64,000 nt of DNA from JAFLTL01 sp964389525. Its GTDB lineage: Bacteria; Bacteroidota; Bacteroidia; Bacteroidales; Muribaculaceae. Positions 36,076 through 45,510 of the stretch are shown here, one piece after another. A model generated the notes under the pieces. That model ran no database searches and was not told the origin of the DNA. It was given only the letters and a program-made list of their open reading frames with translations. Made by a program: the position numbers and the translations under genes. The stretch is taken from assembly GCA_964389525.1 (NCBI GenBank), contig CAYMEX010000014.1, positions 14,918 to 78,917 of the forward strand, given 5' to 3'. The number at the start of each line of letters is the position of its first letter. Position 1 is the stretch's first letter.

Positions 36076-36109
36076 TGCCATACGCAACAACCTGTCATAA
36101 TTTCCAACG

Positions 36110-37681
36110 ATGCTGAGAGAACTCAACTCATTGCGGCTCACCCCGGAGACGGCTTACGAACCGCTACGTCTCAACGCCTGTATATCGACCGCACTCGGCG
36201 TCGACATAAACCGCATCAGGCAGGTCGACATTGTGAAACGGTCGATCGACGCACGCCAGCGGCAAGTGATGGTGAACCTGTCGGTGAGAGTACACCTCGA
36301 CGAGATCACTCCCGTCGATGACTCCGCCATCGCTCCGCTGCCCACGCTGACGCCCGAAGCGCCACAGGCCATTGTCGTAGGCGCAGGTCCGGCCGGACTT
36401 TTCGCCTCTCTGGAGCTTATCAGAAACGGAGTGCGCCCCATTATGCTCGAGCGCGGCAAGGACGTGGACAGCCGTCGAGCCGACATGGCCGCCATCGCCC
36501 GCGAGGGACGCGTTGACCCCGATTCAAACTATTGTTTCGGCGAGGGTGGCGCAGGGGCTTTCTCCGACGGCAAACTCTATACCCGCAGCAAGAAGCGCGG
36601 ACCGGTCGACGAGATACTGAAAACTCTCGTGGCAAACGGCGCCGCACCTGAAATACTGGCCGAGGCACACCCTCACATCGGTTCCGACAAGCTCCCCGGC
36701 GTGATTAAGTCGATACGCGAGTCGATCATCGCTCATGGAGGCGAAGTGCATTTCGGCACCGCAATGGCTTCGCTCAACATCGCCACGGCGCCCGACGGCT
36801 CCCGGAGCGTGACAGGCGTGACCGACCGCAGCGGCCGGAGCTGGCATGGGCCGGTGATACTTGCCACGGGACACTCGGCACGCGACCTGTATCGCACGCT
36901 CGACGCCCAGGGGGTGGAGATGGAGCCAAAAGGACTTGCCGTAGGCGTCAGACTCGAACATCCGCAGAAGCTCATCGACAGCATCATGTACCACTCCCCC
37001 GCCGGACGCGGCAAGTATCTACCTGCTGCCGAATACACGATGCTGACACGCGTCGACGGCCGCGCGGTCTATTCCTTCTGCATGTGTCCCGGCGGAGTCG
37101 TCATACCGTCGGCTTCGGCACCGGGTGAATCGGCCGTCAACGGCATGTCGGCCTCGGCACGCTCGTCGCGCTGGGCTAACTCCGGCATGGTCGTCGAGGT
37201 GCTGCCCGAAGATGTCGATGGCGACGACGCGCTGAAGATGCTGCGTTATCAGGAGGAACTTGAGAAAAGATTTTTTGAAGACGCCGGGCAGACACAGAAA
37301 GCGCCGGCACAGCGCATGACCGATTTTGTGGCAGGCAAGCCGTCGAAAGATCTGCCCGACAGCAGCTATGCTCCGGGAGTGTATCCGGCGCGTGTCGACC
37401 GGCTGCTCTACGGCCCTATCGCCGGACGTCTGCGCAAAGGTTTCGAGGAGTTCGGCCGCAAATCGCGCGGTTTCCTCACCCGCGACGCTATCGTGCTCGG
37501 CGCCGAGACCCGCACATCATCGCCATTGCGCATACCGCGCGACCGCGAGAAAATGCACCACACCCACATCGCCGGATTGTATCCGGCAGGCGAAGGGGCC
37601 GGATGGGCCGGAGGCATTGTCTCGGCTGCCATCGACGGGCAGAACGCCGCACGCGCATTAGCTACATCATATGGGAAATAA
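36110..37681 (+). CDS. FAD-dependent oxidoreductase (COG2509 type)
   Basis: 523 residues. An N-terminal domain of about 100 residues precedes the FAD Rossmann fold (AIVVGAGPAGLFASLELIRNG). Family landmarks are NYCFGEGGAGAFSDGKLYTRSK, LATGHSARDLYRTLDAQGVEMEPKGLA (two blocks), FCMCPGGVVIP and the C-terminal LYPAGEGAGWAGGIVSAAIDG. The function is uncharacterised. The Cys motif FCMCPGG and the AETRTSSPLRIPRD stretch are typical of this FAD-dehydrogenase group. Its 3' end overlaps the first chromate transporter gene by 11 nt. Confidence 0.85.
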   Translation: MLRELNSLRLTPETAYEPLRLNACISTALGVDINRIRQVDIVKRSIDARQRQVMVNLSVRVHLDEITPVDDSAIAPLPTLTPEAPQAIVVGAGPAGLFASLELIRNGVRPIMLERGKDVDSRRADMAAIAREGRVDPDSNYCFGEGGAGAFSDGKLYTRSKKRGPVDEILKTLVANGAAPEILAEAHPHIGSDKLPGVIKSIRESIIAHGGEVHFGTAMASLNIATAPDGSRSVTGVTDRSGRSWHGPVILATGHSARDLYRTLDAQGVEMEPKGLAVGVRLEHPQKLIDSIMYHSPAGRGKYLPAAEYTMLTRVDGRAVYSFCMCPGGVVIPSASAPGESAVNGMSASARSSRWANSGMVVEVLPEDVDGDDALKMLRYQEELEKRFFEDAGQTQKAPAQRMTDFVAGKPSKDLPDSSYAPGVYPARVDRLLYGPIAGRLRKGFEEFGRKSRGFLTRDAIVLGAETRTSSPLRIPRDREKMHHTHIAGLYPAGEGAGWAGGIVSAAIDGQNAARALATSYGK

Positions 37682-38267
37682 TATCTACTGGCAGCTGTTC
37701 ATATCTTTCTTCAAGATCGGCGGGTTCACATTCGGCGGCGGATGGGCCATGATATCACTGATCGAGAAGGAAGTGGTCGATCACCGACGCTGGATCGACC
37801 GCGAGGAGTTTCTCGACCAGCTCGCTATCGCCCAGTCGCTACCGGGCATCCTGGCCGTGAACATCTCGGTGGCGGTGGGCGACAAGATGCGCGGAATGCG
37901 CGGAAGTATTGCCGCCGCCACAGGCACAATCATCCTGCCGTTTCTCATCATACTCGGCATAGCGATATTCCTGACGCCCGAACTCATCAAAAGCAACGAG
38001 GTCATATCAGCTATTTTCAAGGGCATACGTCCGGCTGTGACAGCGCTCATCATCGCGCCGGTGCTCACGTCAGCCCGCTCGGCCGGCATCAACTGGAAGA
38101 CCGTATGGATCCCCGTGACCGTGGCGCTGCTTATATGGTCGAAACTGCCGTGGATCTCCAACCCGATACTTTTCATCGTGCTCGGCGGCACGGCCGGATA
38201 TCTGCTTCACTGCCGCCGCGGCCTCAGAAAGGCCAGTGAGACCCGCAAGGAGGAGGACAAAGCATGA
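37671..38267 (+). CDS. chrA: Chromate transporter-like protein, half 1
   Basis: 198 residues, about six membrane helices. It matches a half-size ChrA protein: FKIGGFTFGGGWAMISLIEKEVV is the conserved N-terminal motif (also in half 2), followed by DQLAIAQSLPGILAVNISVAVG and the C-terminal helices. Half-size ChrA proteins occur in pairs that probably act as a heterodimer. Chromate or sulfate export is assumed from the family; transport of another anion is possible. It overlaps the oxidoreductase by 11 nt and half 2 by 4 nt. Confidence 0.85.
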   Translation: MGNNIYWQLFISFFKIGGFTFGGGWAMISLIEKEVVDHRRWIDREEFLDQLAIAQSLPGILAVNISVAVGDKMRGMRGSIAAATGTIILPFLIILGIAIFLTPELIKSNEVISAIFKGIRPAVTALIIAPVLTSARSAGINWKTVWIPVTVALLIWSKLPWISNPILFIVLGGTAGYLLHCRRGLRKASETRKEEDKA

Positions 38268-38830
38268 ACATATACCTCAATCTCATATGGAGCTACCTGA
38301 AGATCGGACTCTTCGGGTTTGGCGGCGGCTATGCCATGCTGTCGCTCATCGAGCGTGAGATCGTCGGGCCCGGCTGGGTAAGCCAGCAGACGTTCACCGA
38401 TATCGTGGCGATATCGCAGATGACCCCCGGACCGATCGGCATCAACTCGGCCACCTATATCGGCTATGCCGTGCCGGCCGAAGCCGGTCTGACAGGATGG
38501 TGGTGGGGCGTGCTCGGCTCACTAATATGCACGCTTGTAGTGGTGTTGCCGTCGTTTCTGCTCGTGGCCTATGCAAGCCACTTCATCACGCGCCACAAAG
38601 AGAGCGCGGTGATCAAAGGCATCTTCGCAGGCCTCCGCCCCGTGGTGATCGGACTTATCGCTTCGGCCGCCCTCCTGCTTATGAACGGCGAGAATTTCGG
38701 CACAACCGGCAGCGACATAATAAAAAGCACCTGCTTGTGTGCAGGTGCCTTTGTAGCCGTTTATTTTCTGAAGCTCCACCCTATCCTGGTGATAGTGCTC
38801 GCCGGAGCCGCCGGATATCTGCTATATTGA
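38264..38830 (+). CDS. chrA: Chromate transporter-like protein, half 2
   Basis: 188 residues. The partner of half 1, with the mirrored N-terminal motif LKIGLFGFGGGYAMLSLIEREIV and the helix pattern TDIVAISQMTPGPIGINSATYIGY. The two halves share the GxxxFGGG(W/Y)AM motif and would together make a full ChrA. The stop codon lies 9 bp inside the convergent pfkA 3' end, so the two transcripts overlap at their tails. Confidence 0.85.
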   Translation: MNIYLNLIWSYLKIGLFGFGGGYAMLSLIEREIVGPGWVSQQTFTDIVAISQMTPGPIGINSATYIGYAVPAEAGLTGWWWGVLGSLICTLVVVLPSFLLVAYASHFITRHKESAVIKGIFAGLRPVVIGLIASAALLLMNGENFGTTGSDIIKSTCLCAGAFVAVYFLKLHPILVIVLAGAAGYLLY

Positions 38831-39802
38831 CAGACGGCGCAGAGTGCTGAGCAACTCGCGGTTGATAGGTTTGTCGTTTTTGATCGCCTTGGTTATCGGC
38901 ACATAGACGATATCATCGTTCTTTATTCCTATCATCACATTGCGCTGATCGTCGAGGAGCGCATCGATCGCAGCCGCGCCCATGCGCGATGCAAGTATGC
39001 GGTCGTGAGCTGTCGGCGATCCGCCGCGCTGCAGATGTCCGAGTATGGTCACGCGCACGTCGTAGGCCGGATATTCGTTTTTCACACGCTCGGCCATAGC
39101 CATCGCTCCGCCGGTGACGGGACTCTCGGCCACAAGCACGATCGAAGAGTTCTTGCTCTTGCGGAATCCGTTTTGTATCAGCTCGGCAAGCTGGTCGACC
39201 TCCGTCGAGATCTCAGGGATTATAGCGGCTTCGGCGCCCGACGCGATCGCGCCGTTGAGCGCAAGAAAGCCGGCATCACGCCCCATGACCTCTATGAAGA
39301 AAAGTCGCTCATGCGAAGTGGCAGTGTCGCGTATCTTGTCGACGCAGTCCATGATCGTGTTCAGCGCCGTGTCGTAGCCGATTGTGGTGTCGGTGCCGTA
39401 CAGGTCGTTGTCGATAGTGCCCGGAAGGCCTATCACCGGCACATTGAACTCATTTGCAAATATGCGTGCTCCGGTAAGCGATCCGTCGCCTCCTATGACC
39501 ACAAGAGCGTCGATTTCATGCCTCCGCATTGTGTCGTAGGCGAGCTGACGTCCTTCGGGCGTCTGAAACTCCTTGCATCGCGCAGTCTTGAGTATGGTGC
39601 CTCCCATCTGTATGATGTTTGACACATTCTGGGTACGAAACTCGACAATCTCGTCGGTAATCAATCCGCGATATCCGCGGTATATACCCTTAACTTTCAA
39701 TCCGCTGAATATACCGGCGCGGGTTACGGCGCGAATCGCCGCATTCATCCCCGGGGCGTCTCCTCCCGAGGTGAGTATGCCAATGCACTTGATTTCTGCC
39801 AT
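38822..39802 (-). CDS. pfkA: ATP-dependent 6-phosphofructokinase
   Basis: 326 residues from the ATG at 39802 (MAEIKCIGILTSGGDAPGMN); an in-frame ATG at 39829 adds nine residues lying over the -7 box. It phosphorylates fructose-6-phosphate in glycolysis. Motifs: GGDAPGMNAAIR and GIYRGYRGLI, GGDGSLTGARIF where GGDGS fits an ATP rather than PPi enzyme, GTIDNDLYGTDTTIGYDTALNT, and EVMGRDAGFLALNGA with the substrate-binding MGRxxG. The C-terminal LGHLQRGGSPTAHDRILA is also present. It converges on the chrA pair with a 9-bp overlap. Confidence 0.95.
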   Translation of the reverse strand: MAEIKCIGILTSGGDAPGMNAAIRAVTRAGIFSGLKVKGIYRGYRGLITDEIVEFRTQNVSNIIQMGGTILKTARCKEFQTPEGRQLAYDTMRRHEIDALVVIGGDGSLTGARIFANEFNVPVIGLPGTIDNDLYGTDTTIGYDTALNTIMDCVDKIRDTATSHERLFFIEVMGRDAGFLALNGAIASGAEAAIIPEISTEVDQLAELIQNGFRKSKNSSIVLVAESPVTGGAMAMAERVKNEYPAYDVRVTILGHLQRGGSPTAHDRILASRMGAAAIDALLDDQRNVMIGIKNDDIVYVPITKAIKNDKPINRELLSTLRRLSI

Positions 39803-39828
39803 AGGTTTATACAGACAATTAGAGGCCA

Positions 39829-39861
39829 TAAAGATAGTAAAAAAAGCACTTCTATCGCAAA
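39829..39861 (-). promoter_or_regulatory. Promoter of pfkA
   Basis: On the minus strand TTTG (39861-39858) and TATCTTTA (39836-39829) are 21 nt apart, matching -33 and -7 with one deviation in the -7 box. The predicted leader is about 20 nt. Confidence 0.55.
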
Positions 39862-39941
39862 ACCATCAGCCAAAAACTACAATTCACTTCCCGCTCCCCG
39901 CACTGACATCAATAGCTGTCATAGCTTTTATTGCCATTATG

Positions 39942-39975
39942 GATGAGAGGGCGCATGTCATCGCGACACGCGCCC
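39942..39975. repeat. 34-nt repeat, copy A (inverted relative to copy B)
   Basis: Identical over 34/34 nt to the reverse complement of 45511-45544. It folds as a 10-bp stem with one wobble and the loop ATCGC (arms GGCGCATGTC / GACACGCGCC in this orientation). Flanking AGCTnTCATAGCTTTTATTG-like sequence is also partly shared. It lies between divergent pfkA and susC, so it is not simply a terminator. Confidence 0.85.
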
Positions 39976-40165
39976 GTCAAGAATATGAAATAGCATTGTA
40001 TCTGCAAATACCGTTTTCATGGCACTGTGTCAAAATTGCATTAAGAAAATATAGCATAGATTAGTTTTACATTTCTATCCTGACAAGAGTGTGGCATCAT
40101 TGTGTTGTCTATGCAAACCAGACAGAGGCAAAGTTTTAATTATCTGATAAATATGACAGGTTATT

Positions 40166-40288
40166 TTGCATATCGACATATAGTCCATTTTGCTAAATAT
40201 GCAACGTATTGAGTGTGAATTTTTCGTGAATATATTTTAAACTTTTTTAGACTGCGTTAGCTTTTTTAGCAAAATCCGTTTGCATATT
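40166..40288. promoter_or_regulatory. Three TTGCATAT octamers upstream of susC
   Basis: TTGCATAT occurs at 40166-40173 (plus), as ATATGCAA at 40197-40204 (minus orientation), and again at 40281-40288 (plus), where it overlaps the -33 element. Such phased, oriented octamers look like regulator-binding sites. No regulator gene is near. The remainder of 39976-40462 is AT-rich with no gene seen. Confidence 0.45.
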
Positions 40289-40308
40289 ATATTTTTTTTG
40301 TAATTTAG
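40279..40308 (+). promoter_or_regulatory. Promoter of susC-susD
   Basis: TTTG at 40279-40282 (-33) and TAATTTAG at 40301-40308 (near -7 consensus) are spaced by 18 nt. The transcript would begin near 40315, right at the leader hairpin, leaving a 5' leader of about 150 nt. Confidence 0.5.
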
Positions 40309-40316
40309 CCATGTCG

Positions 40317-40343
40317 TTAGTATCTCTTACCAAGAGATACTAA
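40317..40343 (+). promoter_or_regulatory. 5' leader hairpin of susC mRNA
   Basis: A perfect 12-bp stem (40317-40328 with 40332-40343, TTAGTATCTCTT) closes an ACC loop and is followed by AAAAAAATAA, not T. It starts almost exactly at the predicted transcript start, so it may stabilise the mRNA 5' end or control translation. A second GTGGC/GCCAC stem lies at 40399-40417. Confidence 0.5.
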
Positions 40344-40462
40344 AAAAATAAGGAAATATTAAAGTCCGCGAGAGGACATATCATAAGGCATAACAGCCGT
40401 GGCATAGCCGTTGCCACAGGAGTTAATAAACCCAATCCAATTATCAACTAAATTTCATTAAT

Positions 40463-43400
40463 GTGAAAACGACTTTGAGCTTTAGAGCAATGATGGTCGC
40501 GCTGTTGGTGATTTTATTCAGTCTGCCCCTGTCGGCTCAGACAATAAAAATCTCCGGCACAGTTGTCGACACGAGCGACGAACCTCTCACCGGTGCTACG
40601 GTGATGGTCAAGGGTACCCAAAACGGTGTTTCAACCGATTTTGACGGTAAATTCAGCCTCAATGCCCCGTCCGATGGAGTCCTTGTAGTAAGTTTCATCG
40701 GCTACACCACCCAGGAAGTGAAGATCAACGGTCAGCAGACCATAAAGATCGTGCTTTCAGAGAACTCCACCGTACTCGACGAGGTTGTCGCCGTAGGTTA
40801 TGGACAACAGAAGAAAGTGAACATGACGGGCGCCGTATCATCGGTGAAAGTCGATGCTCTTGAAGACCGTCCGGTGACAAACGCCACCAACGCTCTTGCC
40901 GGTCTTTCCGCCGGTCTTTCTGTAGTGAACTCGGGAGGTAATGTCCCCGGTTACGAGTCACAGACCATACGTGTGCGTGGCGTCGGCACACTTAACAATG
41001 CCAATCCTCTTGTTGTCATAGACGGCCAGCCCAACGGATCAATCTCAGATATCAACCCTCTTGACATCGAGTCGATCTCAGTACTTAAAGACGCAGCTTC
41101 ATCGGCCATCTACGGCTCGCGTGCCGCAAACGGCGTTATCCTTATCACAACTAAAAAAGGCAAATCGGGCACTGCACGTGTCACTTACGCCGGCAATGTG
41201 TCATTTGAAACAATGGCAAAGCGTTTCGACATCGTGACAGACTATGCCGACTACATGGAGATACAGAATCAGGCCCGTGCGAACAACGGAGTTGCTCCCC
41301 GTTATTCTCAGGGCAAGATCGACGAGTGGCGCAAATACTCGGCTGATTATCCCCGTCTGTACCCGAACACCGACTGGCAGGATCACGCATTCCGTGATGT
41401 GAATATCGTGCAGAATCACAATATCAATGTAGTGGGAGGCACAGACAAGGTGCGCTACAACATGTCGCTCGGTTACATCCACAATCCAGGCATGACAACC
41501 GGCACAGCATACCAGCGCTATCAGATGCGTTCAAACCTTGAGGTTGACATCAAGCCCTGGATCACTGCAGGAATGAACATCTACGGATTTATCGATCAGA
41601 GCGACTGCTCAGCCGATAACGCCACTAACGGCGGTGACGTAGTCTTCGGCTACGGCGGTTTCAACACTGTCCCCGGCATGAACCTCTACGACAAGGAGAC
41701 CAACACCTATGGCGGTATTCAGAATCCTGAGGAGCAGAATGTGTCCAACGCCAACCCCTATCGCCGCAACTGGTTCTTCAAGCAGGATCACCCCAATAAG
41801 ACGCGTCGTATCATCCCGAAGATGTATCTGCGCATCAAACCCATCAAGGGCCTGACAATCGAGGGATCTTACACCTATAACTGGTGGGAGAACAACCTCT
41901 ATCACATCCTCACCGACAAGCCTCTTTACCGTTATGTGGCAGGCAGCAGCATGGATGATGTGCAGCTCGTAGCTCTGACAACAGGTAAAGTGCGTAACTA
42001 CGTGCGTCGCTACAACTACTGGAATGAATACCGTACAAGCGACGTAACCGCTACATACAATTTCAAGGCTTTCAGCGATAGGCTCGACGCTACAGTGCTC
42101 CTCGGCGCATCGCAGGAATACAACAAGTATGAGTGGGATACATATCTGAAATATGACGGCGACCAGAACCAGTCGACTCTCAGCGCTTATCCGACTGTAG
42201 GCCGTACAAACGGTGAGTACACCGAATGGGCAATGCGTTCATACTTCGGCCGTATCAACCTGGTCTGGGCCGACAAGTATATGCTTGAAGGCAACCTCCG
42301 TGCCGACGGATCGTCGAAGTTCGCTCCCGGTCATCGCTGGGGCTGGTTCCCCTCGATTTCGGGTGGCTGGCGTATATCCGAGGAGTCGTTTATGGAATCA
42401 AGCCGCAACTGGCTCACAAGCCTGAAAATACGTGCATCTTACGGTGGTCTCGGCAACAACTCGGTAGGTGAATATGCCTGGCAGGCTGTCTATGGCGCTG
42501 CCAACACAATCTTCGGCAATACAATCAACTCGGGATACTATCAGGCACTTGCCAACGGTGAGCTCTCTTGGGAGACCACATATGTGACCAACGTCGGTGT
42601 CGACTACAGCGTACTGAACGGCCGTCTGTCGGGTAGTGTCGAGTACTACAACAAGGACACCAAGGGCATTCTCATGTCGGTACCCGCTCCGTGGTCGCAC
42701 GGTACAACCGGCGTCCCGACCTCCAATGCCGGACGCGTACAGAACAACGGTTTTGAGTTTGACGCTACATGGAATGACCGCATCGGTGATGTCTCATATA
42801 ACATCGGCTTCAATATCTCCTATAACAAGAACAAGATCAAGGAGTATGGCGGACAGCCCAATATCTCGGACGTCTACAAGTATGAGGAGGGCAAGCCTAT
42901 GGCTCAGCTCTATGTGATGGATATCGACCGCATCGTGCGTAATCAGAATGATCTCAACTATGTGCAGAGTCTTGTCGATATGGGCAACAAAGCTGCAAAG
43001 CCCTATAATTATTTCGCAACATTCCAGCGTCCGGAGCTCGGTGACTTCCTCTACAAGGACACCAACGGCGACGGCAAGCTCGACTACAACGACCGTATCG
43101 AGGTAGGCAACGGCAACTTCCCCTCTATCTCCTATGGATTCAATCTGGGCGCGACCTATAAGGACTTCTCTCTGCAATTGCTCTTCCAGGGCGTAGGCGA
43201 CTACAATGTGTACTACAACAATCAGGCATTCCGCTTCATTACTGCCGACGGCCAGTCGATAATGAAGGATATTGTGGAGAACTCATGGACTCCCGATAAT
43301 CCGAATGCCAAATATCCTATCCTCAGATATTCGTCAAACAGCAAAAACCAGGTAGCATCTACTGCATTTGTACACAGTGCATCCTACCTCCGCCTGAAAA

Positions 43401-43591
43401 ACCTGACGTTCTCTTACACGATACCGCGTGCGATCACCCAGAAGTTCTGGGTTGAGAACCTGAAGATCTACACTTCAATGGACAACCTCTTTACAATCAC
43501 CGACTTCCCCGGATGGGATCCGGAAATCACGGCCGGTGTGGGTTATCCCTCGCTCCGTCAGATGTCGGTAGGTCTTAACGTTACATTCTAA
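40463..43591 (+). CDS. SusC-type TonB-dependent outer-membrane glycan transporter
   Basis: 1042 residues from a GTG at 40463. Signal peptide (VALLVILFSLPLSAQ), then a carboxypeptidase-D-like regulatory domain (ISGTVVDTSDEPLTGATVMVKGT), the TonB box region (LDEVVAVGYGQQKKVNMTGAV), the plug domain (RVRGVGTLNNANPLVVIDGQP, IESISVLKDAASSAIYGSRAANGV) and a large barrel ending SLRQMSVGLNVTF. It imports oligosaccharides captured with SusD. The upstream ATG at 40461 is out of frame and reads ATG-TGA across the GTG. An in-frame ATG pair at 40490 would remove the basic N-terminus of the signal peptide. There is no SusE-like surface protein, regulator or glycosidase attached, so the substrate is unknown. 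Confidence 0.95.
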   Translation: MKTTLSFRAMMVALLVILFSLPLSAQTIKISGTVVDTSDEPLTGATVMVKGTQNGVSTDFDGKFSLNAPSDGVLVVSFIGYTTQEVKINGQQTIKIVLSENSTVLDEVVAVGYGQQKKVNMTGAVSSVKVDALEDRPVTNATNALAGLSAGLSVVNSGGNVPGYESQTIRVRGVGTLNNANPLVVIDGQPNGSISDINPLDIESISVLKDAASSAIYGSRAANGVILITTKKGKSGTARVTYAGNVSFETMAKRFDIVTDYADYMEIQNQARANNGVAPRYSQGKIDEWRKYSADYPRLYPNTDWQDHAFRDVNIVQNHNINVVGGTDKVRYNMSLGYIHNPGMTTGTAYQRYQMRSNLEVDIKPWITAGMNIYGFIDQSDCSADNATNGGDVVFGYGGFNTVPGMNLYDKETNTYGGIQNPEEQNVSNANPYRRNWFFKQDHPNKTRRIIPKMYLRIKPIKGLTIEGSYTYNWWENNLYHILTDKPLYRYVAGSSMDDVQLVALTTGKVRNYVRRYNYWNEYRTSDVTATYNFKAFSDRLDATVLLGASQEYNKYEWDTYLKYDGDQNQSTLSAYPTVGRTNGEYTEWAMRSYFGRINLVWADKYMLEGNLRADGSSKFAPGHRWGWFPSISGGWRISEESFMESSRNWLTSLKIRASYGGLGNNSVGEYAWQAVYGAANTIFGNTINSGYYQALANGELSWETTYVTNVGVDYSVLNGRLSGSVEYYNKDTKGILMSVPAPWSHGTTGVPTSNAGRVQNNGFEFDATWNDRIGDVSYNIGFNISYNKNKIKEYGGQPNISDVYKYEEGKPMAQLYVMDIDRIVRNQNDLNYVQSLVDMGNKAAKPYNYFATFQRPELGDFLYKDTNGDGKLDYNDRIEVGNGNFPSISYGFNLGATYKDFSLQLLFQGVGDYNVYYNNQAFRFITADGQSIMKDIVENSWTPDNPNAKYPILRYSSNSKNQVASTAFVHSASYLRLKNLTFSYTIPRAITQKFWVENLKIYTSMDNLFTITDFPGWDPEITAGVGYPSLRQMSVGLNVTF

Positions 43592-43611
43592 ATGTCAAAA
43601 CCAGGATAATA

Positions 43612-45393
43612 ATGAAAAAAAATATACTTATCAAGTCGCTTGTCGGTGCTTCGCTGCTTCTCGGAGGCTGTGAGTCTCTCGACTATGTGAACCCGACCAA
43701 TCTGTCGAATGCCACATTCTGGCAGACAGAAGATCATGCCAAACAGGGTGTGACCGGTGTGTATGCTCTTATGAAGAGCAACTGGGCATTTGGACTCGAG
43801 TTCATGTTTGATCAGATCTCCGATCTTACATTCTCGACAACAACTATTTACGGCAATATCGCACGCGGCACCAGCTTCTCGTCGACCGAGGGAGCATGTC
43901 TCAATCACTGGCAGTATGTCTATCAGGTGATCCACTCGGCCAACACTGCGATCGTCAAGATTTCGGATATGGACGAGACTGCAATATCGGCTGAAAGCAA
44001 GGAAAAGTATATCGCCGAGATGCGCTTCATGCGTGCGTTAAGCTACTTCGAGCTTACACGCCTGTTTGGTGCTGTGCCCTACTATGACGAGAGTTGTGAT
44101 GTTGCAGTGGAATATCTGAAGCTCAACAATCCACGCGAAGATGAGGCAACGGTGCGTTCAAAGATCCTCGCCGATCTCGATTATGCAATAACCCACCTTC
44201 CGGTCGCATGGGATAGCGCCAATTATGGTCGTGCGACCAGGGGTGCGGCAGTGGCTCTTCGCGGCAAAGTATATCTCTATGCCAAAGACTATGCCAAGGC
44301 TGCCTCGGATTTCGAGGATGTCATATACAACAAGACCGCCACATATGGCTATGACCTTCACGACGACTACAATGAGCTGTTCCGCATCTACAACGGCATG
44401 CGCAGCCCCGAGATGATTTTCTCGCTGCAGTCTATCGACGGCAATGTAGCAGGCTACGGTATGGACCTCTGCACATATCTCGGCAACAAGGGTACCATGC
44501 GTAATATCGCATCCAACCATGTCGTACCGTCCAACGAGCTGATGGAAATATATGAGTTCCCCGACGGCAAGCCGTTCGACTGGGAGCGCGTTGACGAGTA
44601 TTCATCAAAGCCCGGTGCCTACTTCAAGGGCTGGACATCGATGACTCCCGCCGAGCGTGAAAAGATTTTCCAGGTTCAACTTGATGATGCAGGTAAGTAT
44701 ATCGAGGATTATCTCGGCAACGACACCACAAAGATCGTCGACGTCTACCGCAACCGCGACCCGCGCTGCAACCTCAATATCATTGCTCCATATGCACAGT
44801 ATCTCGGATCGCCCGACGAGTCAAAGCCCGGTATAATGATCCACGTAGTGACTAACGGCAAGGGCGGAACTCCTTACCAGACCCAAGGCTTCATCTATAA
44901 CTCGGAGGGCTGGAAGAGCTACTTCTGCCGCAAGTGGATTCCGACTGGCAACCTTAACGGTTACTGGGGTGAGTACAACCGTACTCCCTACGAGTTCCCG
45001 CTCATCCGTCTCGGCGACGTGATCCTGATGCTCTCGGAGTGCTACAACGAGCTAAATGAACTGGACAAGGCCGTTGTCGAGCTCAACAAGATACGTGCCC
45101 GTGTCAACATGCCCGGCGTCAACAATGGCGACGCATGGATGAAAGTCAGCAGCAAGAATGAAATGACGCAGCGCATCCGCGACGAGCGTGCGCGTGAACT
45201 CTGCCTCGAAGGCCACCGCTATTTCGACATCAAACGTTGGGGCATCTATGGCGATGTAATGAAGGACGCTATTGATATGTTCGGCAATACAGTCTTCACA
45301 CGCACATACGACCCGCGCATGGAGCTGTGGCCCATCTCTCCCTATGAGATCGAGCGTAGCCCGGCTCTGGCACCCAACAACCCCGGATGGTAA
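43612..45393 (+). CDS. SusD-type starch/glycan-binding lipoprotein
   Basis: 593 residues. The lipobox LLLGGC predicts a surface lipoprotein forming the lid of the SusC barrel. The SusD fold is recognisable from DYVNPTNLSNATFWQTEDHA, YIAEMRFMRALSYFELTRLFG, VPYYDE, AAVALRGKVYLYAKDYAKAASD (two TPR-like helices), and the C-terminal EFPLIRLGDVILMLSECYNEL, IRDERARELCLEGHRYFDIKRW and ELWPISPYEIERSP. It begins 20 bp after susC. The pair is terminated at 45461. Confidence 0.94.
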   Translation: MKKNILIKSLVGASLLLGGCESLDYVNPTNLSNATFWQTEDHAKQGVTGVYALMKSNWAFGLEFMFDQISDLTFSTTTIYGNIARGTSFSSTEGACLNHWQYVYQVIHSANTAIVKISDMDETAISAESKEKYIAEMRFMRALSYFELTRLFGAVPYYDESCDVAVEYLKLNNPREDEATVRSKILADLDYAITHLPVAWDSANYGRATRGAAVALRGKVYLYAKDYAKAASDFEDVIYNKTATYGYDLHDDYNELFRIYNGMRSPEMIFSLQSIDGNVAGYGMDLCTYLGNKGTMRNIASNHVVPSNELMEIYEFPDGKPFDWERVDEYSSKPGAYFKGWTSMTPAEREKIFQVQLDDAGKYIEDYLGNDTTKIVDVYRNRDPRCNLNIIAPYAQYLGSPDESKPGIMIHVVTNGKGGTPYQTQGFIYNSEGWKSYFCRKWIPTGNLNGYWGEYNRTPYEFPLIRLGDVILMLSECYNELNELDKAVVELNKIRARVNMPGVNNGDAWMKVSSKNEMTQRIRDERARELCLEGHRYFDIKRWGIYGDVMKDAIDMFGNTVFTRTYDPRMELWPISPYEIERSPALAPNNPGW

Positions 45394-45460
45394 GCAAAAA
45401 AGACAATCAGTAATTTATAAGATCTGATATAAATTATAAATTATAAATTGGTATGATCGG

Positions 45461-45500
45461 CGGGACGGACTTCGTGAAGAAATCCGTCCCGCATTTTTTT
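45461..45500 (+). terminator. Terminator of susC-susD
   Basis: CGGGACGGA (45461-45469) pairs perfectly with TCCGTCCCG (45483-45491), with an inner CTTC/GAAG, followed by CATTTTTTT. Confidence 0.88.
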
Positions 45501-45510
45501 ATATCAAAGA

